Assembly: GCA_029204225.1 (NCBI GenBank)
Contig: CM055097.1
Location: 52,808,592-52,872,591, forward strand
Direction of reading: 5' to 3'
From: Diphasiastrum complanatum
Taxonomy: Eukaryota; Streptophyta; Lycopodiopsida; Lycopodiales; Lycopodiaceae
Length of the DNA: 64,000 nt
In this document: positions 24,237 through 34,777 of the stretch, in pieces
Layout: the number at the start of each line of letters is the position of its first letter
Numbering within the stretch: position 1 is the stretch's first letter
The notes under the pieces: model-generated
Databases searched by the model: none
What the model was told of the DNA's origin: nothing
What the model saw: only the letters and a program-made list of their open reading frames with translations
Made by a program: the position numbers and the translations under genes

Positions 24237-24600
24237 AGGCCTTCCATCGCTGGTTGGAGGAGGCTTTTAAAGTGAAGAAGTCTATGAACAGATAGCATAA
24301 GTTTATGGTCCATCGTTGGACAAGTAGCCATAAATGAATTTACAGTACTAGTATTTGAAAAGGAGATGCCCCTCCTGTCCATCGCTGGAACAGCAGGGTC
24401 TTTATGCGTAAATTGGTGAGTAAGTGTCAGTCCATCATGCCTATGCTACCCATCACTGGATAGAACATAACAATATTGATAAACACTCATATTTTGGATA
24501 GTATGCAGCGATCTATCCATCGCTGGACAGCGCCCATTCTATCCATAAAAAGTGTATGTAGTATATGCAAGAGTGAAGCAACCCTCCATCGCTGTCCTCT
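24237..24600. repeat. Chain of six hairpins around a TCCATCGCTGGA core
   Basis: The core TCCATCGCTGGA or a close variant recurs at about 24243, 24309, 24378, 24449, 24515 and 24585, spaced roughly 65-70 bases apart. In most units the core is a 4-5 bp stem with a TCGC/TCGT/TCAC loop, and flanking bases add a second stem that differs between units: TTTATGG with CCATAAA (24302-24333), CTA with TAG inside TATG with CATA (24442-24469), GGATAG with CTATCC (24496-24544). Spacer sequences are otherwise unrelated. The function is unknown. Confidence 0.65.
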
Positions 24601-24979
24601 AAGCCATAAAGAGCAAGTTATTACTTGAAAAAATCGTAATTATATCATTGTTATCACCTGCCTTTTAGGAGATTATCACATAACCACACCGGTGTTGTAA
24701 AGCCAAAGGGTTGAAAAGAGCATGCACTTATAGTGCCCAGTAAGGTAATACCCTAGAAGAGTGAGTGGGAGTGGGAAATTCCATTTCCCTCCAATTTATT
24801 TTAAACAGACCAAATCATTTCAAATTTTTGTGGGCAACCCTCTAAGTTAAGAATGGAATTCATCATATGCAAGGATATAATAATTAAAAAACCTTGTAAG
24901 TTTTGAAGTAGCGGTACGTTAGTATGTGTCCACTTTTCTGTTAATGCAATAGGGTGAAATTGAACAAAGGAGCCTCCAT

Positions 24980-25003
24980 GAGATATATATATATATATAT
25001 ATA
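24980..25003. repeat. (AT)n microsatellite
   Basis: About 24 bases of alternating AT. Confidence 0.95.
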
Positions 25004-25404
25004 ATTGAATACATAGTGCATGGTTGAGTTACATTGTTTAAAAATTAAATTTGTAATTTAATATAATGAGAGAGATTTTATGCTTTGAATATATGAACCC
25101 TAAATTCTTTGATTTTTATATAACGTATTCACAAGCCCATAACATACTGTTTGCAATAATGGTTCAATTGTGTAATGGAGTGTTATTTTTAAATTGCTTG
25201 TGTATGTGACATAGATATTTAGAGAAAAAGAAAAAGAATAAGCGTTAATAGAGCGAACAAGCTTGCACGTAAGTTTCAAGCTTAGCCGGTGAGTTTGTGT
25301 TGTTTCATTTTTTGGATTATTCGAATGCGTTATCTAACATGGTAAAAAAGTCAAATGTAATTCATCACTTTTATTTGACCCTTTTACTGTGTTAGTTTAC
25401 GCAA

Positions 25405-25920
25405 TGTCGTAATTTTATGATTTACTTTTTATCACATACACTAGAAATTAGTTAATATGAAAGAGTCAAATGCAAGTCATTAAAATTCCCAATCCTAGGA
25501 AGGTGTGTAGCCCTTACTTTTCTCCCATTAAAGGTGAGGTTTTAATTTTTCGTTGAATGGAAAAACCTACACGTCGCAACTAGGGAATATGAGGTGACAT
25601 TCTGAAATATGACATAACCACAAGGTTCGGGTATTATAGTCATCACATTCAATTCTAATCAAGGTCTTATTTTTATGATTTATTTTATATCACATACACT
25701 AGCAATTAATTAATATGAAATAGTCAAATGCAAGTAATTAAAATTCCCAATCCTAGACAGGTGTGTAGCCCTTACTTTTTCTCCCGTTAAAGCCGAGGTT
25801 CTAATCTTTCCTTGAATGGAAAAACCTACACGCCGCAAGGAGGGAATATGTGTGACATTTTGAAATAGGACGTAACTGCAAGGTTCGAATATTATAATTA
25901 TCAAATTCAACTCTAATCAA
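25405..25920. repeat. Tandem duplication, ~258-bp unit, two copies
   Basis: CACATACACTAG occurs at 25433 and 25691. Each is followed by the same course: AAATGCAAGT, AAAATTCCCAATCCTAG, GGTGTGTAGCCCTTACTTT, GAATGGAAAAACCTACACG and AAGGTTCG. Identity is high but not complete. It lies just downstream (minus-strand sense) of the CACTA-type remnant and may belong to that element's end. Confidence 0.9.
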
Positions 25921-26022
25921 GATTCGGATATTGAAAAGAGTCCGAGCTTTTATAGATACTGAGTAAAAGTAATAAATATATAAGTAAAAAATGAATGCAA
26001 GTGAATATACGTATTAATAATC

Positions 26023-27000
26023 ATAAATCATTTTCGTCATTCTCGTCATCACACAAGTCTTGACACTCATCTGAATCTAGGTCTAAGTATAACCGTAGAT
26101 TTCTGATCATGTCTCTTTGAGAATGTGAGCTACCCTCATATTCAACCTCTTCTTCTCTAGTTCTATCTCATCCAAACGTGGGGACATCAAACCCAGAAAA
26201 TGACCTTGTAAGATCATAGGAATATCAACATTTGCAATTGTATTTTCGTCTCCCGTCATTTCTATATCATTTGAATGAGTGGTTAAGGTTCTTCCAAAAC
26301 CTCAAAATTGGGTGGTGGTTCATCGTGTGTATCCAATGTTACAATATCTTTTCCTTCAAACACACGTTGTTTTCTTGCATAAGTTGGATCACATACCACC
26401 ATCTTGGGTCTATTCCATCTGGATGAAATATAATCTGCCAAAAAATAAAAAAATTAAGTTAGTTTTATAAGATCGATAAATAAGACATTGAGATTGTAGA
26501 GTCTCACTTGTTTGCAATGTCGTGGCAATACTAAAGTGTCATGAGAATATACATTTTGTTGAGTCAATTTGAAGAAAACTTTGCATTATCATTTCTAATC
26601 GTGGCATTGCGTCCGCGATAGATGACCTTAAACCATTTTACGTCAAAAATAAAGTATTTGTCGTTAGTCCCCTAATTGACTTCATAAATATATTGCAATG
26701 TGCTGACATAGTCTAGGTCGCCTGAAATGACATTCACGTCCCTCGCGCTAGAATGACTCTCTTGTTGAAAGTTGGCCATTATACCACAATCATATGTATG
26801 TCGCTTGTTGTCAATTCTCTCAACACAATAATGATGTCCATATATATTGCCTCTAATTTGAAACAATTGATTAGGCTTGAAAAAAAATGTATTGAAGTTA
26901 CAAGTACATTCACAACCATTTAACAAATTGACTTTCAATTTACCTGCGGGTAATTCCATCATTGTGTTGGCCTAGTCGTTATAGATTTCTACAAAATCAA
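26023..27000 (-). pseudogene. CACTA (En/Spm)-type transposon protein remnant with DUF4216-like region
   Basis: Read downwards: HHYCVERIDNKRHTYDCGIM, DVNVISGDLDYVSTLQYIYE, then FDVKWFKVIYRGRNATIRND. This is the pattern of the DUF4216 domain found with CACTA transposases (HR.TQNSGV..., YYG.I.DI.EL.Y, FKC.WFD). An intron-like acceptor (TTTTTGGCAG, about 26436-26445 on the plus strand) precedes a second part reading CDPTYARKQRVFEGKDI and PPPNFEVLEEP, which ends in an acidic tail with DECQDLCDDENDEND before TGA near 26023. Frameshifts and stops are present. The transposase proper and CACTA inverted ends were not seen. Confidence 0.65.
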
Positions 27001-27400
27001 TAAATTAAGTAGTATAAAAGGTTTGATTGTTCCCCAAGAGAGAGAATAATCACTTCTTCTGTATGATAAGTGTACGTAAGAAGGTGAATGGAATGTGATA
27101 TGTAATATTCACAATGAATACTACAACGACATATCTGGTCATCCAAAGATATTTGGGTAAATTGGCATCCAGAAACACCAATGGTGAAACGATTTGGTCA
27201 AGGTATGAGATTATAAAGGTTACTTTATCTTTCAAGCTCTTAGGATAACAATAAGCAATCAAATCAGACAACAACTAGCAAATAGATTCATTAAACAGAA
27301 TTAAATTGGCTAATGATTTCTCTTAATCGAACATAGAGAATTAGTTCTTATCACATGAAGCAAACAAAATAGAGCATCAAACAAATTCATTATCTGAACA
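27001..27400. other. Sequence upstream of the CACTA-type remnant
   Basis: One 75-codon minus-strand frame (27050-27274) is hydrophobic but shows no recognised domain. AT-rich otherwise. It may be an upstream exon or intron of the CACTA-type gene; this cannot be decided. Confidence 0.3.
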
Positions 27401-27718
27401 CATAGCTCATTCAGAATTGAAAGAAGTTCTGCTTATGGTTATGCTTAACAACTTCGGCTAATTCCCTGCACACATTAGTTAGAATTGTCGCTCTCTGGTG
27501 ACATCTAAAAATGCGCGTTAGAGAACTGAAATTCAGTAAGAAATGAAAAGTATGTGTGACACAAACAAAGAAGTATCGCAAACAATTACAGATCGTTCAG
27601 AGTGTATTCACTCAATTGATAAGAAGTACTACTGTAAGAGATGACAGAGGGAAAGAACGCTCAAGCTTGTAAAACTGGCTCTCTTCTCTCTCCATTGATA
27701 CTCAAATCTGTGCGTGTG
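27401..27718 (-). repeat. Dispersed ~318-bp repeat, copy 1
   Basis: Strongly similar to 38343-38658 in the same orientation over the whole length, with small gaps; CATAGCTCATTCAGAATTGA opens both and ACTCAAATCTGTGCGTGTG closes both. On the minus strand the shared piece carries a short open stretch reading KELAEVVKHNHKQNFFQF before a stop. Copy 1 ends exactly where the LTR element at 27719 begins. Copy 2 abuts the gypsy zinc-knuckle frame. Confidence 0.88.
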
Positions 27719-28541
27719 TATTTGGGGGTATTCCCAACATATTGTAAATAAATAATATCGGTTAATAAAATATGTTGCGAGGGCATGGCATCCTACTGCA
27801 CGTATAAGCCCATGACCCAATGAGCACGCAAGTTGAGTTGTAAATAGAATAATAGACTTGGGCCCCTTTGTAATTAAAATAAAACTTGAGGCCCAAAGTC
27901 ATTTAAACTCAGAAGTCTATTATTTTAGAGTTGGGTCCAAATGGAGACTCACATGAATAATGTGAAATCCAATGTACTTTTTTAAGACCTTCAGATCAAG
28001 TTGGGTCCAAGATGAATGGTCAGGATCGTTGTGAATATTAGCCAATAGGATTTGGGACAGGGGCCTTCCCCATTTTATAAAAAAGCACCTCATGTACTCT
28101 ATTTTCCATGCTTAATGAGAAGGAGGAAACTCTATCAAATTGGAGAGCCAAGCATCCTCATTTGCTAAGCACTCATGCTAATGCTTTTGTTGTGTGTTTC
28201 TAATTGTTTCTATTTCTATGTTGTTGTTTCAATAGTTATGGTTTCTCCATTAGCATGCATCTTGAGCTTTTGAGCTAACCTCCCTCTCCACTCTATCTCT
28301 CTCTTTCTCTCCTCCCCACTTTATCTCTTCTATTCTTCTCTTCTTTGTCACACAAAATCATGATGAATGCTAGTGTAGTGGAGTAGAGTTAATGGTGGGT
28401 AGTGTTAGTGGTGAGTAGAGTTAAGGGAAAAAGTAGAGAACTAACTACAGAAGCATCTATCCATAATTAAGAACCTATCCAGTGTTCAAACCCTTGTTGA
28501 TAGGCGGGAGGGCTATACTATGCAAGATCTTCGACCCTACA
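27719..28541 (+). repeat. 5' LTR
   Basis: Matches 31107-31926 throughout with scattered substitutions and a few short gaps. It ends in CCTACA at 28541. The start is mutated (TATTTGGGGG where the other copy has TGTTGGGAG). The region around 28085-28130 contains ATTTTATAAAAA, a TATA-like promoter element, and CT-rich leader sequence follows. Confidence 0.92.
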
Positions 28542-28542
28542 G

Positions 28543-28560
28543 TGGCGCCGTTGCTGAGGA
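28543..28560 (+). promoter_or_regulatory. Primer-binding site, tRNA-Asp type
   Basis: TGGCGCCGTTGCTGAGGA begins one base after the LTR. It is complementary to the 3' end of plant tRNA-Asp (...CCCCGGCAACGGCGCCA) with about two mismatches. Its position and match support the LTR boundary. Confidence 0.88.
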
Positions 28561-29280
28561 TAGGTTTCCACTAACCAGTATAGTTGCATTTTAGCTATTT
28601 CTTGTTTTTTGAAGTAGTTTTGGGTGTTTAGAGTTAGATTTCTGTATTTTTCTATGTTTGGATTGTTCACAACTAGCGGAGGAGATGTGAGAGGATAGAG
28701 GAGACTTGAATAGTCTCTAAGGGCTTGACATTCAAACCAAAACTTGAGAAAACCCAAAAAAAACACACAAATCTGCATTTTGGAGGGAAAAAGAGCCAAA
28801 ATTCCCATCAGATTTTGTTTTCTCCAAAACCAGTGAGAGATAACTCTCGCATGACTGGCAGCAGCTCCAGGGTACTGTCCTAGACCTGCATATAAGTCTA
28901 CGAGAGTTAATTCCAAGCAGATTACAAAAATCAGAGAAAAAACCATAAAAATTCAAAAACCCCTTGTAAAAATCCAAAAAAATACAATTCTTCACCAGAA
29001 CTCTCTCACAAGCCTGCTGGCGAGTTGTGTTAGTTTAGCCCTTGGGGCATTACTGCGGATTGCACCACAAGCTAAAAGCTTTCGGGTTGAATGGGCCAAA
29101 GCAGACGCGGAGCCAATAGTGCCAAAGCCCATATATTGTACGGACTACGAAGAGACTAGTAACGTTCTCCACATCGTGGCAGCGTGGAAAAGCGAGGAAC
29201 ACAACATCACCTTGCCAATCAAATACATGAGATTTGAGGACGAGGCAACAGTAGTAGATGGAAGATCAGGGTCAATTTGA
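28561..29280 (+). other. Leader and decayed gag region of the LTR element
   Basis: No clean frame. Coding-like text such as SFRVEWAKADAEP and RSNVLH-type fragments around 29070-29270 suggests decayed gag or an upstream reading frame, but no zinc knuckle or capsid motif was found. Confidence 0.35.
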
Positions 29281-29545
29281 TATCTAGTACTTTATACCAA
29301 AAGTGGGCTTTACAGGGATTGAAGCCAACAAGATTCGCTATCAAGCTAGCAGATCAATCCTGTGTAAAACCAAAGGGTGTGGTTGTCAATATCCCTGTAA
29401 AAATAACAGGCATGTAGTTTGTAATCACCTTTGTCATAATAGATATACCTGAATCTCCATCTGCATACCGTGTTTTACTGGGAAGACCATGGTTGAGGAT
29501 TGTGCAAGTAGTACACAACTGGGGTACGCACCTTTGAGAACTAAT
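29281..29545 (+). pseudogene. Gypsy-type aspartic protease remnant
   Basis: Reads RFAIKLADQSCVKPKGVVV, NIPVKITGM, a stop, FVITFVIIDIPE, SAYRVLLGRPWLR and VVHNWG. These are the second half of a retropepsin (LADGS..P.G, LLGRPWL). The catalytic DSG block is not visible upstream, so the domain is truncated. Confidence 0.7.
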
Positions 29546-30505
29546 AAAATCTTTCATCGCTCAGACTGCACCGGAAATCCCGTCGATACTATTTCTCTCT
29601 CTGTTCCATCTTCTACCACCCCTTCCATTACTATCGCATCCTCCATTACTCCTGTTCCCACTGCTCTCCCTCTCTAGTTCAATCCTGCTGATTCCCATTT
29701 GTCTCTAGACACTCTAGTGTGGATGCAAGTCATTAATTTTTCACTGCCACGCCAGACCACTTCCATCCCATCTTCGCCTTCCATACTCCACACCACCCTC
29801 TAGTTCCCCTCTGTTCCACCCATTATCTCGTTTGGACAAACTGTCCTCATCCTTGTTTTCACTTTTGTTTCTCCCACACCCCCCATTTCTCCATCCAAGG
29901 CTGCCGAGGAAAACCAACCATTGCCCGATGATGCATTTGTATAAACAATTTTTATTCCATCACCGGATCAGGGCAGATCCCACCACCCCAGATGACAAAA
30001 GGTCACCAGAGAACCTCATCAAAGATAATGATGACGACACTATATAGGTCGTCGGGGCCACTACCACACAAGCCCCTGCAAGTGCCAATGTATCGACTGC
30101 TCCAACGGACTTAATGACGACGTACCAAGCCTTGGGCACATTCATCCAGGATGCGGTAGCAGTCGGGACATCATTGGATAGCCGGGTACTCCAATTGGCA
30201 ACAAACAACACCCAGTTGCAAGCAGAAATCACCAAGCTGCAGCAAGAGTTGATAATTGTTCAGCAACACAAAAACGGGCATCGAAAGATCTTGAAGCTGC
30301 AACAGAAGGAGGATGACCTAAACCGCTATATTCAGAGCCTCTCCAAAGCGCTCACGGATGCTTCCACAAAGGTGTAGGAGCTTCAGTTTGAAGCGTCCCA
30401 ACAGCTTGCCCCCCTCCAGGCGCAATTCCAAATATATAAAGCGGAAAACACACGTCTGAGAGCGAAAGTGCAAGCACTTCTGCGGCCATCAGGGCCTATG
30501 TGACC
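29546..30505 (+). pseudogene. Ser/Thr/Pro-rich stretch followed by coiled coil
   Basis: About 29590-29950 encodes Ser/Thr/Pro-rich sequence in shifting frames. The frame at 30114-30377 then reads TSLDSRVLQLATNNTQLQAE, ITKLQQELIIVQQHK and KEDDLNRYIQSLSKAL, a clear heptad-type coiled coil, continuing after a TAG as ELQFEASQQLAPLQAQ and AENTRLRAKVQALL. No enzymatic motif. Architecture matches the remnants at 15219-16085 and 31975-33620. Confidence 0.5.
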
Positions 30506-30659
30506 AGTCCACAATAGCTAAGAGTGAACGCGCACTTCCTACCATGCACACGATGATCCAAATGGGCAGAATGCGGCACTCCTCTGGACAAGATTACCAT
30601 CCAGAATTGTAATTGGCCGAGAATTACTTCAGAGCACGGTTGGGATACAGATGTAGATG

Positions 30660-31061
30660 CCTGAAGGGCTCTCACCCAATTTTTCAATAAGTATTTCAAC
30701 TGCCCTGATCCAACAGTCCGCGTAGCAGCCACTTACGTCTGGAACTTAGAGCATCTAATGAGAATTGAAACGAAGTGGGACAATTTTCTCCCCTCGATAT
30801 TCTTTGATCCAAATAAGGCATTAGCCTCTGAAAAAGTGGAAGATCAGCTTCCACTAGCTCGAGTTTACTACCGAGCTACATTCCTTGGCGATCCTTGGAC
30901 GTACAGATTTCAAGCGTGGGTCGACCAAAGCTGGCTAACAAGAGTCCACAAGTCCCTTCACACGCCCAAGGACTTGAAGAAGCCGGACCGAATAAACTTC
31001 ATGGAAGATGTCACTGGCTACCTGATCCACCAGAGGCGGGCCAAGAAGACTTTGTACTAAA
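30660..31061 (+). pseudogene. Unassigned C-terminal frame of the LTR element
   Basis: After one TGA near 30659, the frame runs to TAA at 31058-31060 and contains RALTQFFNKYFNCPDPTVRV, ATYVWNLEHLMRIETKWDNF, DQLPLARVYYRATFLG and RFQAWVDQSWLTRVHKSL. It is rich in aromatic residues and looks like a folded domain, but I do not recognise the family. It ends just before the 3' LTR. Confidence 0.45.
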
Positions 31062-31106
31062 CCGGCAAAGTGCTGAGGGACCGACACTACTTCTGACCAT
31101 GGGTCC

Positions 31107-31926
31107 TGTTGGGAGTATTCCCAACATATTGTAAATAAATTATATCAGCTAATAAAATATGTTGCGAGGGCATGACATCCTGCGCGTATAAGTCCATGAC
31201 CCAATGAGCACGCAAGTTGAGTTGTAAATAGAATAATAGACTTGGGCCCATTTGTAATTAAAATAAAACTTGAGGCCCAAAGTCATTTTGAACTTAGAAG
31301 TCTATTATTTTAGAGTTGGGTCCAAATGGAGACTCACATGAATAATGTGAAGTCCAATGTACTTTTTTAAGACCTTTGGATCAAGTTGGGTCCAAGATGA
31401 ATGGTTAAAATCGCTGTGAATATTAGCCAATAGGATCTGGGGCAAGGGCCTTTCCCATTTTATAAAAAGACACCTCATGTACTCTATTTTCCTTGGTTAA
31501 TGAGAAGGAGGAAATTCTACCAAATTGGAGAGCCAAGCATCCTCATTTGCTAAGCACTCATGCTAATGCTTTTGTTGTGTGTTTCTAATTGTTTCCATTT
31601 CTATGTTGTTGTTTAATAATTATGGTTTCTCCATTAGCATGCATCTTGAGCTTTTGAGCTAACCTCCCTCTCCACTCTATCTCTCTCTTTCTCTCCTCCC
31701 CACTCTATCTCTTCTATTCTTCTCTTCTCTGTCACACAAAATCATGATGAATGCTAGTGTAGTGCAGTAGAGTTAACGGTGGATAGTGTTAGTGGTGAGT
31801 AGAGCTAAGGGAGAAAGTAGAGAACTAACTAGAAGTAGCATCTATCCATAGTTAGGCACCTATCCAGTGTTCGAACCCTTGTTGACAGATAGGAGGGCTA
31901 TACTATGCAAGATCTTTGACCCTACA
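31107..31926 (+). repeat. 3' LTR
   Basis: Starts TGTTGGGAGTATTCCCAACA, itself a short palindrome, and ends CCTACA, giving the canonical TG...CA termini. Similarity to 27719-28541 is high along its whole length. The TATA-like ATTTTATAAAAAG is conserved near 31458-31470. Confidence 0.93.
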
Positions 31927-31974
31927 ATGTGCAATTCGCTTGATTGAAACTTAGCCTCTTCTAGTCATTCTTTC

Positions 31975-33620
31975 AATTTTTTCTATGCAGCCATTTGGGA
32001 TTGTAAGTATTGTAGCTGGAAGGTCTGGATAATTCTTTCTGGTACGCCCTTCCAAGCTCTTGAGTCGATCATGTATCTCCCATGAGATACACAGGCTCCC
32101 AATGTCACTTTGCCGCTTATTCGCCACAGAATTGCCTCTTCGGCCTGTTTCTTATAAATCTGGTTGTCTTTTTTAAGCATGTCTGCAAAATTCTGTAGCT
32201 GGGCAACAGAGTTCTGGAGCTGCCTTTGACTTGCTTCAACACTCTCCTTGTCAGCAATAGCATCGCTGAGTTTGTCGTTCAGCTCATTGTTACTACTCCG
32301 CAAAGTGGCTCGGGCATGTCATTCCTCCTGCAAAGAAGCCTGCAGGGTCTGGATCTGCTGCTTGAGCAATATATTTTCATTTTTAAAAGTATTAGACTGT
32401 TTCTGAATTGCTTCAAGTGCCTCCAGCGTGGCATCATGCCTACCTTTCGCTTTTTCAAGAGATGTATCTTTCTTGATCAGCTCCACTTGAACTGCTTCAA
32501 GCTCTTTGCTTTTTAACTTCAGTTCAGCCCTGACCTCTTTCAACTCTTCATTTCTCTGGGTTAGGTTTGCTCAAATGGAATCATATTTTGCTCCGAGCTT
32601 CCTCGAGACTTTCTCTAGGCTGACAAAATGTTGAATGGCTGCCTGTGTGCCTGACAACAACATTCCAAAGATCTTCAAATACAATTCTTCATCGAGGATT
32701 GGTGCCTCAACATCACTTTCATGCTGAATATCAGAGATTTCTTCATCTTCTTTTGCTGGCTCTTGCTGAATATCTTCTTGAATCTGCTTTTGCTCAGCAA
32801 CAATCTCTGTTTCTTTCTCTTCTTCAGCTTCTCGGCTCCTTTCTACATTGGAAAGGGGCTTATATTGGGATGATGGAGAGGACATCCTCACCGAGCTTCC
32901 TTGTTGTTCGCTTGATGATGGTGATGCAATCTCTGTGGTGGTCGTCTTTGATGTTCTCATTTGTGAATCACCCTCAATTGAAGGGGCTAATTTTGGCAGC
33001 ACCGACGCAATTTTGATATTTTCCTACACAGTCAGAACACCGACATGCATACACAGAATACCAAACTACAATCATAGCCTGAAAAATTAATTACTCTTTA
33101 CTAATTTATAGAATTGCTTAAAAGCAATCTGTTTGAAGGCGATGGATTCTCCATTCAAGGCTCTCAGCAGGTATCTCATATTTTTATTAGAAATGGTGTA
33201 CTCTTGCTCCGGTAAGAATATGGAAGCAAGAGCGAACTACACGAAGATCTTGAGATTGGGGTCTCTGATATAAGAAAGCTTATATCTCCTCTTCTCTAGA
33301 TAAGCTTCCTCCCGAAAAACTCCGCTCCTAGTGGTGAAGTCGAGCTTAGTAACAGGCATACTGCCGTCCATAGGCAACTAAGGCATGACAATAAAATCCC
33401 TCTATAATAACAATCTCTTGATTTTGGTCAATGGTGAAAATATGTCCCTCCTGTGTTTCGCTCATATTTCGAATTAGCTCGTGCCACACATCTGTAAGAA
33501 TTACTGATGGATCGAATTGAAGGAGTCCTTCAATCCATGCTCGTATGGCTAATGGCTACAAAATCGGTAAGACTGGTTTCGCATGCGTTTTGAACACAAT
33601 CGCCATGACGATAGTAATGG
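31975..33620 (-). pseudogene. Multi-part coiled-coil protein remnant with globular N-terminus
   Basis: Read downwards from about 33625: MAIVFKTHAKP, WIEGLLQFDPSVILTDVWHE and FTIDQNQEIVIIEGFYCHAL, a shift, MPVTKLDFTTRSGVFREEAY and QEYTISNKNMRYLLRALNGE. A Ser/Glu-rich linker (32571-33002) follows, ending FVSLEKVSRKLGAKYDSI. After single stops in the same general order come ELKEVRAELKLKSKELEAVQ and NNELNDKLSDAIADKESVEA, a long coiled coil. Four or more stops make it a pseudogene. Family not recognised. It sits between two LTR-element blocks and its coil ends near the 31926 LTR boundary. Confidence 0.5.
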
Positions 33621-33659
33621 TAAACTAGTGATGGTGGAAGAGAGCTTAATCGTAAAAGT

Positions 33660-33985
33660 TCACGAAATCAAAAAGCAAGAGTGATGGAAAAGAGGTGGCG
33701 AAAAAAAACAAAAGTGTTTGAGGTTTTTGGTATATTGATAATATATCGACGGATTACACAAATATCTAATGAAAGTGTTCTTCGTTTTGAAGGTACAGAC
33801 TTAACAATAAAGTATTTAGTCCTAAAAACAAAAATACAATAAATAAATGAGAATAAATAAAATACACAAATGCTTCGCTCAGCTCGCATAAGTTCAGTTC
33901 AATATTTATGAGTATTGAACTGCGAAAATAAATAATATACACAATTTATGAACAATGTATATGGTATTGGTAGCAAAAACTGTCG
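33660..33985. other. No gene recognised
   Basis: AT-rich sequence with short frames only, between the coiled-coil remnant and the tandem-repeat region. Confidence 0.4.
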
Positions 33986-34777
33986 TTTTTTTCGTTACAA
34001 CGGATGAGCAAAAAAATGTATGAGCAAAACAATATATGAGCGAAAAATGCAAAGGTTGACTATGTAGCACTTTGTGCTTTTCCAAAATTTTAAATTGAGC
34101 AACATAACAAATTCCAAAATAGTGTTGCCTTTTTTGCAAACTATCATGAAAATTATAACCGCGAAGGTGTCGGGTTTTTTTGCATATTTCCAATATGATG
34201 TAGACATGAAAACATGGTGGAAACAAAGGAACATAACAAAATGATATGCAACATACTATTCACAAATTTCCCGAAGGTTAAAGATGGAACAAAAGTAGAT
34301 CCCGAAAAATGCGAAGATTGAAGTGTCACAATTTTCGTGTTCCCAAAAATGGTGGATCTACTTTACATACCAAATTCCAAAATGGTGTCGCATTTTTTGC
34401 AAGGAATATAGTGACTGTGATGAAGCGAAGGTGTCGGCATTTTCGCAAAAGTGCAGTGAAGGTGTCATTTTTTTTGCAGAAAAAAATACAGCAGAAAGTA
34501 CAAATGTAGCGAAGTGGTCATCTTTTTTGAACATTTTGCGAAGGTGAAGGATTGACCAATAGTGGAAATAACAAGTTGGATGAAATGTTAACAGTGCGCA
34601 AATTTCATTACAACATATGGGTGAAAAATGCAAAGGTATCAATTGTCGCAAATTTCGCAAACTACAGTGGAAATTATTGGACCAAAGATGACAGGTTTTT
34701 CAACCTGGATGAAATGTGAATAGTATCGAAAATTTTGCAAATTTCGCAAAAACTCAACTTGCCATATTCATAAAAAA
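33986..34777. repeat. Degenerate tandem repeats in the gypsy 3' untranslated region
   Basis: CGAAAAATGC recurs at 34041 and 34303, with a variant at 34622; AAATTCCAAAAT recurs at 34109 and 34372; GCGAAGGTGTCGG recurs at about 34160 and 34425. This gives a unit of about 262 bases for two copies and a third partial copy about 319 bases on. The array lies directly after the polyprotein stop (34778-34780, minus strand). Tandem repeats in the 3' UTR are known for the Tat/Ogre group of plant gypsy elements. Confidence 0.7.

Larger units (their letters stand above)
27719..31926 (+). mobile_element. LTR retrotransposon with Asp-tRNA primer site and no RT
   Basis: Two ~820-bp direct repeats flank 2.57 kb. 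A primer-binding site matching the 3' end of tRNA-Asp directly follows the left LTR. The interior holds a gypsy-type protease remnant (about 29290-29530), a Ser/Thr/Pro-rich and coiled-coil region, and an unassigned C-terminal frame (about 30660-31061). RT, RNase H and integrase are absent, so it is a non-autonomous or internally deleted element. Flanking five-base sequences are GTGTG and ATGTG, an imperfect target duplication. Confidence 0.88.

Noticed and set aside
24237-24600. CRISPR-like array
   Set aside because: Repeats are only ~12 bases, imperfect and palindromic, and the sequence is plant nuclear with no cas genes.
28543-28560. tRNA gene fragment (Asp); likewise the Met-like and Gly-like matches at 52689, 56183 and 58193
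   Set aside because: Only the 3'-terminal bases match, in antisense, directly beside LTR ends, which makes them primer-binding sites.
32645-33090. Plus-strand frames at 32.6-33.1 kb
   Set aside because: They are complements of the minus-strand Ser/Glu-rich coiled-coil remnant, which has the stronger protein character.
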